Shown here piece after piece: positions 1 to 6,674 of a stretch of DNA of 13,098 bases. The translations under genes and the position numbers were made by a program. Location of the stretch: contig JACJWX010000022.1 of the NCBI GenBank assembly GCA_020636905.1, forward strand, positions 1 to 13,098, read 5' to 3'. This DNA is from Actinomycetota bacterium (GTDB taxonomy: Bacteria > Actinomycetota > Thermoleophilia > Miltoncostaeales > Miltoncostaeaceae). Each line of letters opens with the position of its first letter. Positions within the stretch are counted from its first letter, which is position 1. The notes beneath the pieces were generated by a model. It ran no database searches, was not told the DNA's origin, and worked only from the letters and a program-made list of their open reading frames with translations.

Positions 1-26
1 TCGCGATCGTCGTGTCGCGCCGATGA
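1..26 (+). CDS. 3' end of an upstream gene (partial)
   Basis: An open frame enters from the left edge and ends at the TGA at 24-26. The last residues would read AIVVSRR. The stop overlaps the ATG of the lipoprotein gene at 23-25 in the ATGA arrangement common in bacterial operons, which is the only support for it being real. Eight codons are too few to name a product. Confidence 0.35.
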
Positions 27-586
27 CCGGCGCCCGCTCCGCCACGGCCGCCGCGCTCGCGGCTGCGGTGATGCTCGTCGGCTGCACGGGGAGCGATTCG
101 GATCCGGAGCCCGCGCACTCATCGACGGTGGCCACACGGACCGCCGGTCAGGAGACGCCGTCGACGACCGCGACCCTGCTCGATCCGACGGCCCCGAGCC
201 CCCCGGCGGGTGCGGACGATCCGGACGCCCGCGCGGTCCAGGAGACGGTTCGGCGATATCTCACGGCGCTCGTCGAGGGCGACGGCGCGACCGGTTGCGC
301 GTCACTCACGGTCGCCGCGGCGACCGAGTTCACTCGCCTCGCCGCCGTCGACGTCGGTGGGGCGACGTGCCTGGAGGTGTTCACGGCGATCTCCGAGCAA
401 CTGAGCGACGCCGAGCGTGATGCGTTTCGCGTCGCGGCCATCGGCGTTCCCGCCGTGTCAGGCGCTGCGGCCGAGGTGCAGGTGACGGTCTCGGATCGGA
501 CGACCACCGTGGCACTGGCCCGGGAGGGGGCGTCGTGGCTCGTGAGCGACGTCCCCGGTGCCGAAACCGGCGGCACCATCCCGTAG
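23..586 (+). CDS. Secreted lipoprotein of unknown function, possibly NTF2-like
   Basis: A 187-aa protein with a lipoprotein signal peptide: Arg near the N-terminus, an Ala-rich hydrophobic stretch at about residues 8-20, and the lipobox LVGC with the modified Cys at 21. Residues 22-70 are a Ser/Thr/Pro/Asp-rich, probably disordered linker. The rest (from about 75: VRRYLTALVEGDG) is a small alpha/beta domain. Its pattern of an N-terminal helix, an internal Cys pair and a final strand ending ASWLVSDV resembles NTF2/SnoaL-like lipoprotein domains; this is a pattern judgement only. The ATG overlaps the upstream stop, suggesting translational coupling. The gene ends in the bidirectional hairpin at 582-620. 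It is probably anchored on the outer face of the membrane; its ligand or role is not visible. Confidence 0.8.
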   Translation: MTGARSATAAALAAAVMLVGCTGSDSDPEPAHSSTVATRTAGQETPSTTATLLDPTAPSPPAGADDPDARAVQETVRRYLTALVEGDGATGCASLTVAAATEFTRLAAVDVGGATCLEVFTAISEQLSDAERDAFRVAAIGVPAVSGAAAEVQVTVSDRTTTVALAREGASWLVSDVPGAETGGTIP

Positions 587-620
587 GCGGTCCCGGCGCA
601 TCCCGGGACCGCGGCCTACG
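582..620. terminator. Bidirectional hairpin terminator between convergent genes
   Basis: A long inverted repeat has a left arm at 582-596 (CGTAGGCGGTCCCGG), a 6-nt loop, and a right arm at 603-620 that pairs throughout except for a 3-nt bulge. It overlaps the stop codons of the lipoprotein gene (584-586, +) and the 49-aa gene (616-618, -), so it can serve both strands. There is no T tract, as is usual for high-GC actinobacterial terminators. Confidence 0.75.
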
Positions 621-765
621 CCGGGTGGGTGAAGGGATCGTCCTCGCTGAGCCAGGCCTGGAATGCCGCGTGATGGGCGAGGTACTCCTCGAACTGGGCG
701 ATGCCGCGGGCCGCCCAGGTCGGCACCATCGCCTCGGCGGGAATCACCAGGATCGAATTGCTCAT
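616..765 (-). CDS. Small protein, 49 aa, unknown function
   Basis: A short reverse-strand gene, start ATG at 765-763 and stop TAG at 618-616. The start is strongly supported by a Shine-Dalgarno AAGGAG (complement of 773-778) seven bases upstream. The peptide begins MSNSILVIPAEAM, is rich in aromatic and acidic residues, has a probable helix around FEEYLAHHAAFQAWL, and ends SEDDPFTHPA. There is no signal peptide or membrane segment, so it is probably cytosolic. It shares a hairpin terminator with the convergent lipoprotein gene. Two palindromes lie 50-75 bases upstream. I do not recognise the family. No HTH, metal site or toxin/antitoxin signature is visible. Confidence 0.7.
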   Translation of the reverse strand: MSNSILVIPAEAMVPTWAARGIAQFEEYLAHHAAFQAWLSEDDPFTHPA

Positions 766-816
766 TGTCGGTCTCCTTCTCGTCGCCGTCATCCATAAGA
801 ACGAGACTGCCGAGCA

Positions 817-838
817 TTCGTACGAAGTTACTTTGTAA
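817..838. promoter_or_regulatory. Two adjacent palindromes, candidate operator upstream of the 49-aa gene
   Basis: TTCGTACGAA (817-826, perfect) is followed after one base by TTACTTTGTAA (828-838, arms TTAC/GTAA). They lie upstream of the 49-aa gene in a locally AT-rich patch that stands out from the GC-rich surroundings. Such paired dyads resemble sites for dimeric repressors of the TetR type, but no regulator gene is in the window. No clear -35/-10 pair could be fixed here. Confidence 0.35.
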
Positions 839-878
839 GGGAATTGTGAACGTCGATTGCCGGCGGCGAGCCGCTTCC

Positions 879-891
879 TCTCACGATGAGA
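879..891 (-). terminator. Weak hairpin downstream of the Mrr-like gene
   Basis: TCTCA-CGA-TGAGA is a perfect 5-bp stem with a 3-nt loop, 16 bases beyond the stop of the reverse-strand endonuclease-like gene. A second GCGGC-GA-GCCGC dyad lies just further on. Both are short, and the call rests only on position. Confidence 0.25.
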
Positions 892-906
892 CGGAGGACG
901 CGGTGG

Positions 907-1947
907 TCAGGCGCGGTCGAGAAGGACGGCCGCCCACCCCAAGGGCGCTCCGATTCCGGCGACGCGGGACGTGAGCAGGTCGCCCAGTGCAGGGTCCAGC
1001 CGGCCGGTGGTGCCGTCCACGACGACGATCCGCTCGGCATCCCTGCCACGGACGAGTCCGAGCGTCACCGGGAACACCCAGGTGCGGTGCGCCAGCACCG
1101 TGAGTTCCACGACCGCCTCGGGAATGAGGTCGGCGCCGAGCCGTTCCAGATGTCGTGCTCGCGCCGCCGGCTGAGTGAGATCGGCCAGCCGGGCGACGCT
1201 ACCGGCGATCCGTCCGCCGATCGCCGCGGCACCCACCGCGTGGGGAAGCTGCGGCGCATCGAGCTCGACCTCCTCGACCGGCGTCGGCTCGCTCGCCGCT
1301 CCGAGCGCACGACCGGTGACGGCCTCGAACGTCGTCCACTGGCGCGTGGCGGCCGGGGCGCCGCGCCGCCCCCGCGGTGTCACCAGCTCGATCTCGAGTT
1401 CGTGAACCCCGAGCCACGCGTCGCCGATGTCGGTGACACGCTCGGTGAGCGTGCCGCGGAGGCCCCGCGCCCGCGTTCGCACGACACGGGCCGCCGGTTC
1501 GCCGCCGACCCGCCGGGACAGGCCGACCGTGGTGGCCACGCCGCTACGACGCGTGAGTTCCTCGAGCAGCTGTGCGCCGAGGCGCTCGGCGAGATCGGCC
1601 CCGTCCCAGATGGTGACCCCGTGGGCGGTAGCGGCGCTCCGGGCCGCGGGGCCCGCACCGGCGGGGCAGGCCAGGATGGCCTGGGCGACGCCGAGATCGT
1701 CGCGCATGAGCGCGCATCGCGCCACGACCTGCTGGTCGACCGGCTGCGCCCAGTTCTTGCACTCCACCACGACGGTCCGGGGCAGGAGGACGTCACGCTC
1801 CTCGGCGCGAACGTCCACTTCGTACCTCGCGCCGGAACGTCCGACGCAGTCGACGTTCCGGGTCACGCTGTACCCGTGCGACGAGAACAGGCCGGCGATC
1901 GATTCTTCGAGAACCCTGCCGTGCTCGTGGGCGGTCCGCTCGTGCAT
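907..1947 (-). CDS. Mrr-like restriction-endonuclease-fold protein
   Basis: A 346-aa protein whose N-terminal 125 residues look like an Mrr/PD-(D/E)XK nuclease domain: a helix (HGRVLEESIAGLFSSHGY), then EVDV (Asp45), then VVVECKNW with Glu62-x-Lys64, then DQQVV and a Rossmann-like continuation ending VTIWDGADLAERL. These are the expected D...ExK catalytic residues, so the site looks complete. The remaining 220 residues are not recognised. No methyltransferase or specificity subunit is next to it, so it could be a type IV-like nuclease acting on modified DNA or a repair/housekeeping nuclease. I chose ATG at 1947-1945 because a -10-like TACCGT lies 8 bases upstream (leaderless start). GTG at 1950 is an alternative. 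The open frame extends further 5' but there runs antisense to porG. The family call is fairly sure, the substrate unknown. Confidence 0.75.
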   Translation of the reverse strand: MHERTAHEHGRVLEESIAGLFSSHGYSVTRNVDCVGRSGARYEVDVRAEERDVLLPRTVVVECKNWAQPVDQQVVARCALMRDDLGVAQAILACPAGAGPAARSAATAHGVTIWDGADLAERLGAQLLEELTRRSGVATTVGLSRRVGGEPAARVVRTRARGLRGTLTERVTDIGDAWLGVHELEIELVTPRGRRGAPAATRQWTTFEAVTGRALGAASEPTPVEEVELDAPQLPHAVGAAAIGGRIAGSVARLADLTQPAARARHLERLGADLIPEAVVELTVLAHRTWVFPVTLGLVRGRDAERIVVVDGTTGRLDPALGDLLTSRVAGIGAPLGWAAVLLDRA

Positions 1948-1953
1948 CACCGA

Positions 1954-1978
1954 CGACGGTAGCCGTCGGCTCCGACGG
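1954..1978. promoter_or_regulatory. Overlapping palindromes in the divergent mrr-like/por promoter region
   Basis: CGACGG-TAG-CCGTCG (1954-1968) and CCGTCGG-CT-CCGACGG (1963-1978) are both perfect and share the middle arm. The first covers the -10-like TACCGT (complement of 1956-1961) of the reverse-strand endonuclease-like gene. A protein bound here would be placed to block that promoter and perhaps to act on the por promoter about 80 bases away. The alternative is two mutually exclusive hairpins, but if transcription starts at the ATG the site is not transcribed. Confidence 0.4.
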
Positions 1979-2046
1979 CGAAGGGACCTCCTCGGGCACC
2001 GGTCGATCCGTGACACAAATCGCTGTCGCCGACGGGCGAACGGGCA

Positions 2047-2052
2047 TACGCT
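2047..2052 (+). promoter_or_regulatory. Probable -10 box of a leaderless por promoter
   Basis: TACGCT fits the TAnnnT -10 pattern and ends six bases before the porG ATG at 2059, which would put the transcription start at or beside the A of ATG. No Shine-Dalgarno is present (TGACCC precedes the ATG), consistent with a leaderless mRNA. The -35 region (around TGTCGC at 2024-2029) is weak. Confidence 0.45.
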
Positions 2053-2058
2053 TGACCC

Positions 2059-2649
2059 ATGTTCGAGGTGCGCATCCACGGTCGCGGTGGCCAGGGAGTC
2101 GTCACCGCAGCGGGGCTCCTGTCCGAGGCGGCGTTCGAGGAGGGATGCCACGCGCAAGCGTTCCCGAGTTTCGGCTCCGAACGCACCGGTGCTCCCGTGG
2201 TCGCGTTCTGCCGCATCGCGGACGGGCCGATCAGGACGCGAGAGCCGGTCATGCATCCCGACGCGCTCGTGGTGCAGGACCCGACCCTCGTGCATCAGGT
2301 CGATCTGTTCGCCGGGCTGGCTTCCGACGGCTACGTCCTCATCAACTCGTCGCGCACGCTCGAGGAACTTGGACTGGAATCGTTGATCGAGGGGAGACCT
2401 CCCGGGCGGGCCGTCACGATGCCGGCCAGCGAGATCGCGCGTGAGCACGCGGGACGTCCGGTGCCCAACGCCGTGCTGCTGGGTGGCCTCGCGGCCCTCA
2501 CCGGAATCGTCCACCTCGACTCGGTCGTGGGCGCGATCCGGGAGAAGTTCCCCGCGGAGATCGCCGAGGGCAACGTCGCCGGGGCGACGGCGGCGTTCGC
2601 GCTGCTCGGCGGGACACCACGGGAGGTGGTCGATGCGCGCGCAGATTGA
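2059..2649 (+). CDS. porG: Pyruvate:ferredoxin oxidoreductase, gamma subunit
   Basis: A 196-aa protein, the usual length for the gamma chain of 2-oxoacid:ferredoxin oxidoreductases. The family hallmarks are clear: RIHGRGGQG at residues 5-13, HAQAFPSFGSERTGAPV at 31-47, and a C-terminal NxxLLGGLAALTG segment. In the heterotetrameric enzymes this subunit packs with alpha and beta and contributes to the CoA-side structure. The complex oxidises pyruvate with CoA to acetyl-CoA and CO2, reducing ferredoxin, or runs in reverse. It is the first gene of the operon, with a probable leaderless start. Its 3' end overlaps the porA start by 17 bases. The frame is clean throughout, unlike the two genes that follow. 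2-oxoacid specificity cannot be read from this subunit, but the pyruvate type fits best. Confidence 0.93.
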   Translation: MFEVRIHGRGGQGVVTAAGLLSEAAFEEGCHAQAFPSFGSERTGAPVVAFCRIADGPIRTREPVMHPDALVVQDPTLVHQVDLFAGLASDGYVLINSSRTLEELGLESLIEGRPPGRAVTMPASEIAREHAGRPVPNAVLLGGLAALTGIVHLDSVVGAIREKFPAEIAEGNVAGATAAFALLGGTPREVVDARAD

Positions 2650-3837
2650 GGGTTCCCAGGCCGTCGCCCGAGCGGTCGCCGCCTGCCGCCCCGGCGTGGT
2701 GTGCGCGTACCCGATCTCGCCGCAGACCCACATCGTCGAAACGCTGTCGGCCCTGGTGAAGGACGGGCAGGTTCCGGGCTGCGAGTTCGTGAACGTGGAG
2801 TCCGAGTACGCGGCCATGTCGACCGCCATCGGGGCGTCCGCGGTCGGTGCGCGGGCTTGCTACCGCGACCAAAGGAGCCAGGTCTGCCTCATACGGTCGA
2901 GGTTCACGCGTCTGGACTCCGGCCGGATCGTCATGACGGTGGTGAACCGTGCCACGGCGCGCCCATCAACATCTGAACGACCAGGCGACACCATGCCGTG
3001 CAGCGCGACCTGCAGGCTGCAGCCACGCCGAGAAAATCCAGAGGCCGTCGATCGCAATATCCAGGCGTTCAGGATCGAGACGATCTCGTCGGGTCATGGT
3101 GCATGGACGGGTTCATCTTGACCCACGGGTCGAGACGGGAGATCCCGGAACCGGCGTGAATGACGTTCCTCCTGCCGCCCTTCCACCCCGCGTTATATGC
3201 TCGGACCCCCTGACGCGCCGGTGCCAGATCGGGCGATGTCGGCCCGGCATTCTCACGAGGTGGGTACCTCGCCCACCATCGCCAAATGGAGGCCCTGGAG
3301 CTGATCCCCCAGGTGGCGGCCGAATTCAAGGATGCGTTCGGGCGTGAGTCGGGCGGGCTCATGCACACCTACCGCTGCGAGGACGCCGAAACGATCGTCA
3401 TCGCCCTGGGCTCGGTGCCAGACCATCACATCGTCGTCGACGAACGGCGGGCCGCGGGTGAACGCATCGGTGTGCTGGGCATCACGAGCTTCCGACCCTT
3501 CCCGCGTGAGCAGGTACGGGACGCCCTCCAGCACGCGAAACGGTTCGTGTCACTCGAGAAGGCCTTCTCGGTGGGCATCGGCGGGATCGTGTCGTCGAAC
3601 GTGCGCGCCTCGCTGATCGGCCACCCCATCACCAACTCCACGGTCATCGCCGGGCTCGGTGGACGGCCGATCACCAAACGGTCCCTTCACGCCATGCTCG
3701 ATCGCGCGGTGCGCGACGAACTCGAGTTCCTCGAATTCCTGGACCTCGACCGTGCGCTGGTGGACCGTGAGATCGAGCGCACGAAGCTCGATCGCCGCTC
3801 GGGCCCGGCCGCTGAGATCCTTTCAGGGGACTGCTGA
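2633..3837 (+). pseudogene. porA: POR alpha subunit, broken by many small indels
   Basis: Starts at ATG 2633 with Shine-Dalgarno GGGAGG (2621-2626), overlapping porG. The first ~75 residues are normal alpha subunit (CAYPISPQTHIVETLS, then VNVESEYAAMSTAIGASAVGARA). From about 2858 to 3262 the frame breaks repeatedly, yet family segments persist in changing frames: VMTVVNRA (near 2932), GAPINI (near 2968), NPEAVDRNIQAFRIE (near 3036), MDGFILTHG (3103), LPPFHP (3172), YLAHHRQMEALELIP (3265 on). From 3265 to the TGA at 3835-3837 a single frame carries the C-terminal part, including DAETIVIALGSV, VLGITSFRPFP and STVIAGLGGRPITK. The SVPDHHIVVDE stretch there looks like a locally compensated indel. 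In this state no functional alpha chain can be made. Either a decaying gene or an error-rich patch of sequence; see the finding. Confidence 0.85.
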
Positions 3838-4885
3838 GTGGTGCGACACCACTGAGAAAGCGCGCGAACGGCACACGGTGGCGCAACAGTCCGCATCCGA
3901 CCCGGTTCGCTTCTACCAGGTGGGGAGCTTCGCCGTCGGGAACCGCCTGCAGCCGCTCGACCTTCGCACCGTCCAGTCGGACCAGGACCGCCCGAATCGC
4001 CGACGCGCTATCGCGCGCAGGCTGTGGCGAGGTTCTCGCGCGCTACGCCCTGGATGCGGCGGTGCGGGCCACCGACGGACGGCTCGTGTCGGTGAACGCC
4101 ACGGCTGCCTGGAGGTCTTCTCCACGCCGTTCCCCGAGACCTCATGGCAGATCCCATGGCTGCATTCGTTGTTCATAACGCCCTGCTGTGGGCTACAGGA
4201 TGGCCGCCGGGCTTCGGCCCAGGGCGGTCCTCTGACGTCCGCGTAATGCTCAGGGGGTGACGGCGGGCAATCGTCGACATCGGGTTTGTTTGCCCTCTCG
4301 GGGATGTTTCGATGCAACGACGACGTGCCTTACGTCTGTTACGCGACAACGAGGCGTACAAGAAACACCGGGGTAGCGGTCGGCGCCACTCTCCCGGCGC
4401 GGCAAGGTACGCAGACCACCCAGGCGAAAGTCGGGCTGTGGAGTTTCTCCGGGAATCTTCTTCGGCAGGCAAGAACGTCCGCGCACGGAGCGGCCCACGA
4501 TCCCGTACGTCGCCACCGCGATTTGTCGCCGACCTGCACGACCTCGAGGCTAAGGTCACCACGGCTATGGGTATGCACGGTTTCGCCATGCTATCTGCAC
4601 GTGCTGGTGCCGTGCCTGCTGGGTGGGGGAGCGTCGAGCGACATCACTAAGGTCAAAAGGGCGACCAGTCGGGCATCTTCCCCGTGCTCCTCGAGGCTCC
4701 GCGATGGCGAGGTGTGTGGTGGCGGCGACCGGGATCCGGCGGCACGCTGAGTACCGCCTGCGCCAGAAACGATTCGCTCACCCTGTTCAGCACCCACCTG
4801 CCGCGGATGGATGTCATCGATCGCTGCAGGCCGGCTGACGGAACACGCGCTGCCCGGTACGCCGTTCGAGACGGAGGTCCGGTGA
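3838..4885 (+). pseudogene. porB: POR beta subunit, broken by many small indels
   Basis: No single long frame exists, but TPP-binding beta-subunit segments occur in the right order in alternating frames: VRFYQVGSFAVGNRL (near 3902), AGCGEVLARYALDAAVRATDGRLVSVNAT (4017-4103, quoted by its core), GCLEVFSTPFPETSWQIPW (4103 on), DVRV (4234), GDGG (4256-4267), VDIGF (4273), LSGMF and NDDVPYVCY (4295-4343), DNEAY (4345), GKNV, FVADLHDLEAKVTTAMGMHG (about 4524-4583), YLHVLVPCLLG (about 4589). GDGG and DNEAY are the diphosphate/Mg-binding neighbourhood of TPP enzymes. The probable start is GTG 3838 directly after the porA stop, and the end is TGA 4883-4885 touching the next ATG. At least ten frame changes are needed. 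Identity as porB is firm; whether the damage is real is not. Confidence 0.82.
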
Positions 4886-6558
4886 TGGCACCGCACGAGG
4901 ACGAAAGCACTCCCATGAACGACAAGCCGTTCGCCATCACCCTGGACGTCGGATCCAGCCTGGCCAACCACACCGGGAGCTGGCGCACCGAACGCCCCGT
5001 CTACGTCGACCGGCTGCCACCGTGCAACGCCGCGTGCCCGGCGGGCGAGAACATCCAGGCCTGGCTCTACCACGCCGAAGAGGGCGACTACGAGGCCGCC
5101 TGGCGCGTGATCATGCGGGACAATCCGCTCCCCGCCACGATGGGGCGTGTCTGCTACCACCCGTGTCAGACCGACTGCAACCGGGCGCAGATCGACGAGG
5201 CCGTCGGGATCAACGCGGTCGAACGGTTCCTGGGCGACCTCGCGATCCGCGAGGGGTGGAGCGTCGCGCCTCCCGAGCAGGAGTCGGGGAAGCACGTGCT
5301 CGTCATCGGAGCCGGGCCGTCCGGCCTGTCGAGTGCCTACCACCTGCGCAGGCTCGGCCATCGCGTGACCGTGCGTGACGCGGAACCGCGCCCCGGCGGG
5401 ATGATGCGGTACGGCATCCCCGCATACCGGTTGCCGCGCGACGTGCTCGATGCGGAGATCGAGCGCATCGCGGCCACCGGGGTGACCTTCGAGATGGAAC
5501 GCACGGTCACCGACCTGGAGGCGGTGCTCGAACGGGAAGGGTTTGATGCGGTCTTCCTGGCCGTGGGTGCCCACGTGGGTCGCCGGGCGTACATCCCCGC
5601 GGGCGAGGCGGCGCGGATCGTCGATGCCATCGCCCTGCTCCACGACGTCGAGGTGGCCGACGAGACGCACGTCGATCCGCCGTTGCTCGGGCGCCGGGTG
5701 GTGGTCTACGGGGGCGGCAACACCGCCATCGACGCGGCGCGCAGCGCGCGGCGGCTGGGAGCCCAGGACGCGATCATCGTGTATCGCCGCACGCGGGAAC
5801 GCATGCCGGCCCACGAGAGCGAGGTGCGGGAGGCCGAGGAGGAGGGCATCCGTCTGCGCTGGCTCACGACGATCACGCAGGTCGAGTCGGGGAGCATGAC
5901 CATCGAGAAGATGGAACTCGACGAGACCGGGTTCCCACAGCCCACCGGCGAGTTCGAGGAACTCGAGGCGGATGCGGTCGTGCTCGCCCTCGGGCAGGAC
6001 GCGGACCTCAGCCTGCTGGAGGACGTCCGCGACGTGGTGGTCGAGCGCGGTGTCGTGCAGGTCGACGCCGAGTCGATGATGACCGGGCGGGCCGGGGTGT
6101 TCGCCGGCGGCGACATGGTGCCGGCGGAGCGCACCGTGACCGTGGCGATCGGCCACGGCAAGCGCGCCGCGCGCCACATCGACGCCTGGCTTCGCGGCGA
6201 GACCCACCGCCCATCAGACAAGCACGAGCCGGCCACGTTCGATCGGCTCAACACCTGGTACTACGCCGACGCACCTCACCAGGTGCGAGAGAAGCTGGAG
6301 GCGGCGCGGCGGACCTCCAGCTTCTCCGAGGTGGTGCACGGGCTCGACGAGGAGAGCGCCCAGTTCGAGGCGCGGCGCTGCATGTCGTGCGGTAACTGCT
6401 TCGGCTGTGACAACTGCTTTGGGGTCTGCCCCGACAACGCCGTCATCAAACTCGGGGCGGGGAAGTACGAGTTCAACCTGGACTTCTGCAAGGGCTGCGG
6501 CATCTGCGTGGAGGAGTGCCCGTGCGGCTCCATCACCATGGTGCCCGAGGACGTCTGA
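4885..6558 (+). CDS. GltD-like FAD oxidoreductase fused to a two-cluster ferredoxin (POR partner)
   Basis: A 557-aa protein. Residues 45-125 are the Fe-S helical domain found in glutamate synthase small subunit and DPYD (CNAAC at 47-51, CYHPCQTDC at 90-98). Next is an FAD Rossmann motif VIGAGPSGLSS (140-150), an NAD(P)-binding motif VVYGGGNTAID (273-283), and a C-terminal 8Fe-8S-type ferredoxin with Cys at 499, 502, 505, 508, 511, 515, 535, 538, 541, 545 and 547. The ferredoxin tail resembles PorD, which is otherwise missing from this operon. The likely role is electron transfer between POR/ferredoxin and NAD(P)H. I chose ATG 4885 because GGAGGT at 4873-4878 is well spaced; GTG 4882 and ATG 4915 are alternatives. 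The frame is clean, in contrast to porB directly upstream, whose stop it overlaps. Cosubstrate (NADH or NADPH) not determined. Confidence 0.88.
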   Translation: MAPHEDESTPMNDKPFAITLDVGSSLANHTGSWRTERPVYVDRLPPCNAACPAGENIQAWLYHAEEGDYEAAWRVIMRDNPLPATMGRVCYHPCQTDCNRAQIDEAVGINAVERFLGDLAIREGWSVAPPEQESGKHVLVIGAGPSGLSSAYHLRRLGHRVTVRDAEPRPGGMMRYGIPAYRLPRDVLDAEIERIAATGVTFEMERTVTDLEAVLEREGFDAVFLAVGAHVGRRAYIPAGEAARIVDAIALLHDVEVADETHVDPPLLGRRVVVYGGGNTAIDAARSARRLGAQDAIIVYRRTRERMPAHESEVREAEEEGIRLRWLTTITQVESGSMTIEKMELDETGFPQPTGEFEELEADAVVLALGQDADLSLLEDVRDVVVERGVVQVDAESMMTGRAGVFAGGDMVPAERTVTVAIGHGKRAARHIDAWLRGETHRPSDKHEPATFDRLNTWYYADAPHQVREKLEAARRTSSFSEVVHGLDEESAQFEARRCMSCGNCFGCDNCFGVCPDNAVIKLGAGKYEFNLDFCKGCGICVEECPCGSITMVPEDV

Positions 6559-6586
6559 GGCGGTCCGCCGGCGCGGTCAGGTCGGC

Positions 6587-6605
6587 ACGGCTCGGGCGAA
6601 GCCGT
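6587..6605 (+). terminator. Candidate hairpin after the POR operon
   Basis: ACGGCT-N7-AGCCGT is a perfect 6-bp stem, 28 bases beyond the operon stop. A shorter GGCGG-T-CCGCC dyad touches the stop at 6559-6569. There is no T tract. Position and pairing are the only support. Confidence 0.35.
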
Positions 6606-6652
6606 CGTGGATCCAGATGAGAAGCGACACGGGAGGCGGCGTCGAGGGATCG

Positions 6653-6669
6653 CCCGGGGCCGGCCCGGG
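6653..6669 (-). terminator. Candidate hairpin after the 55-aa gene
   Basis: CCCGGG-GCCGG-CCCGGG, a GC-only 6-bp stem, lies 6 bases beyond the stop of the reverse-strand 55-aa gene. With the 6587-6605 hairpin it separates the convergent POR operon and the yidB-side transcript. Confidence 0.4.
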
Positions 6670-6674
6670 ACCCA

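Noticed and set aside
1948..2829. Long 5' extension of the reverse-strand Mrr-like frame
   Set aside because: It runs antisense through porG, which has clear family motifs, and reads as Arg/Pro-rich shadow. The Mrr domain begins at 1947.
4173..4589. Reverse-strand open frames in the porB region
   Set aside because: They are only open because the forward gene is disrupted; composition is Arg-rich and no motif is present.
2858..4885. Programmed frameshifting or RNA editing to explain the por indels
   Set aside because: The number and random spacing of frame changes, with no slippery heptamers or guide-like repeats, is far beyond any known recoding in bacteria.
4591..6207. 538-codon reverse-strand open frame
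   Set aside because: Antisense to the FAD oxidoreductase, with His/Arg/Pro-rich composition typical of a shadow frame in high-GC DNA.
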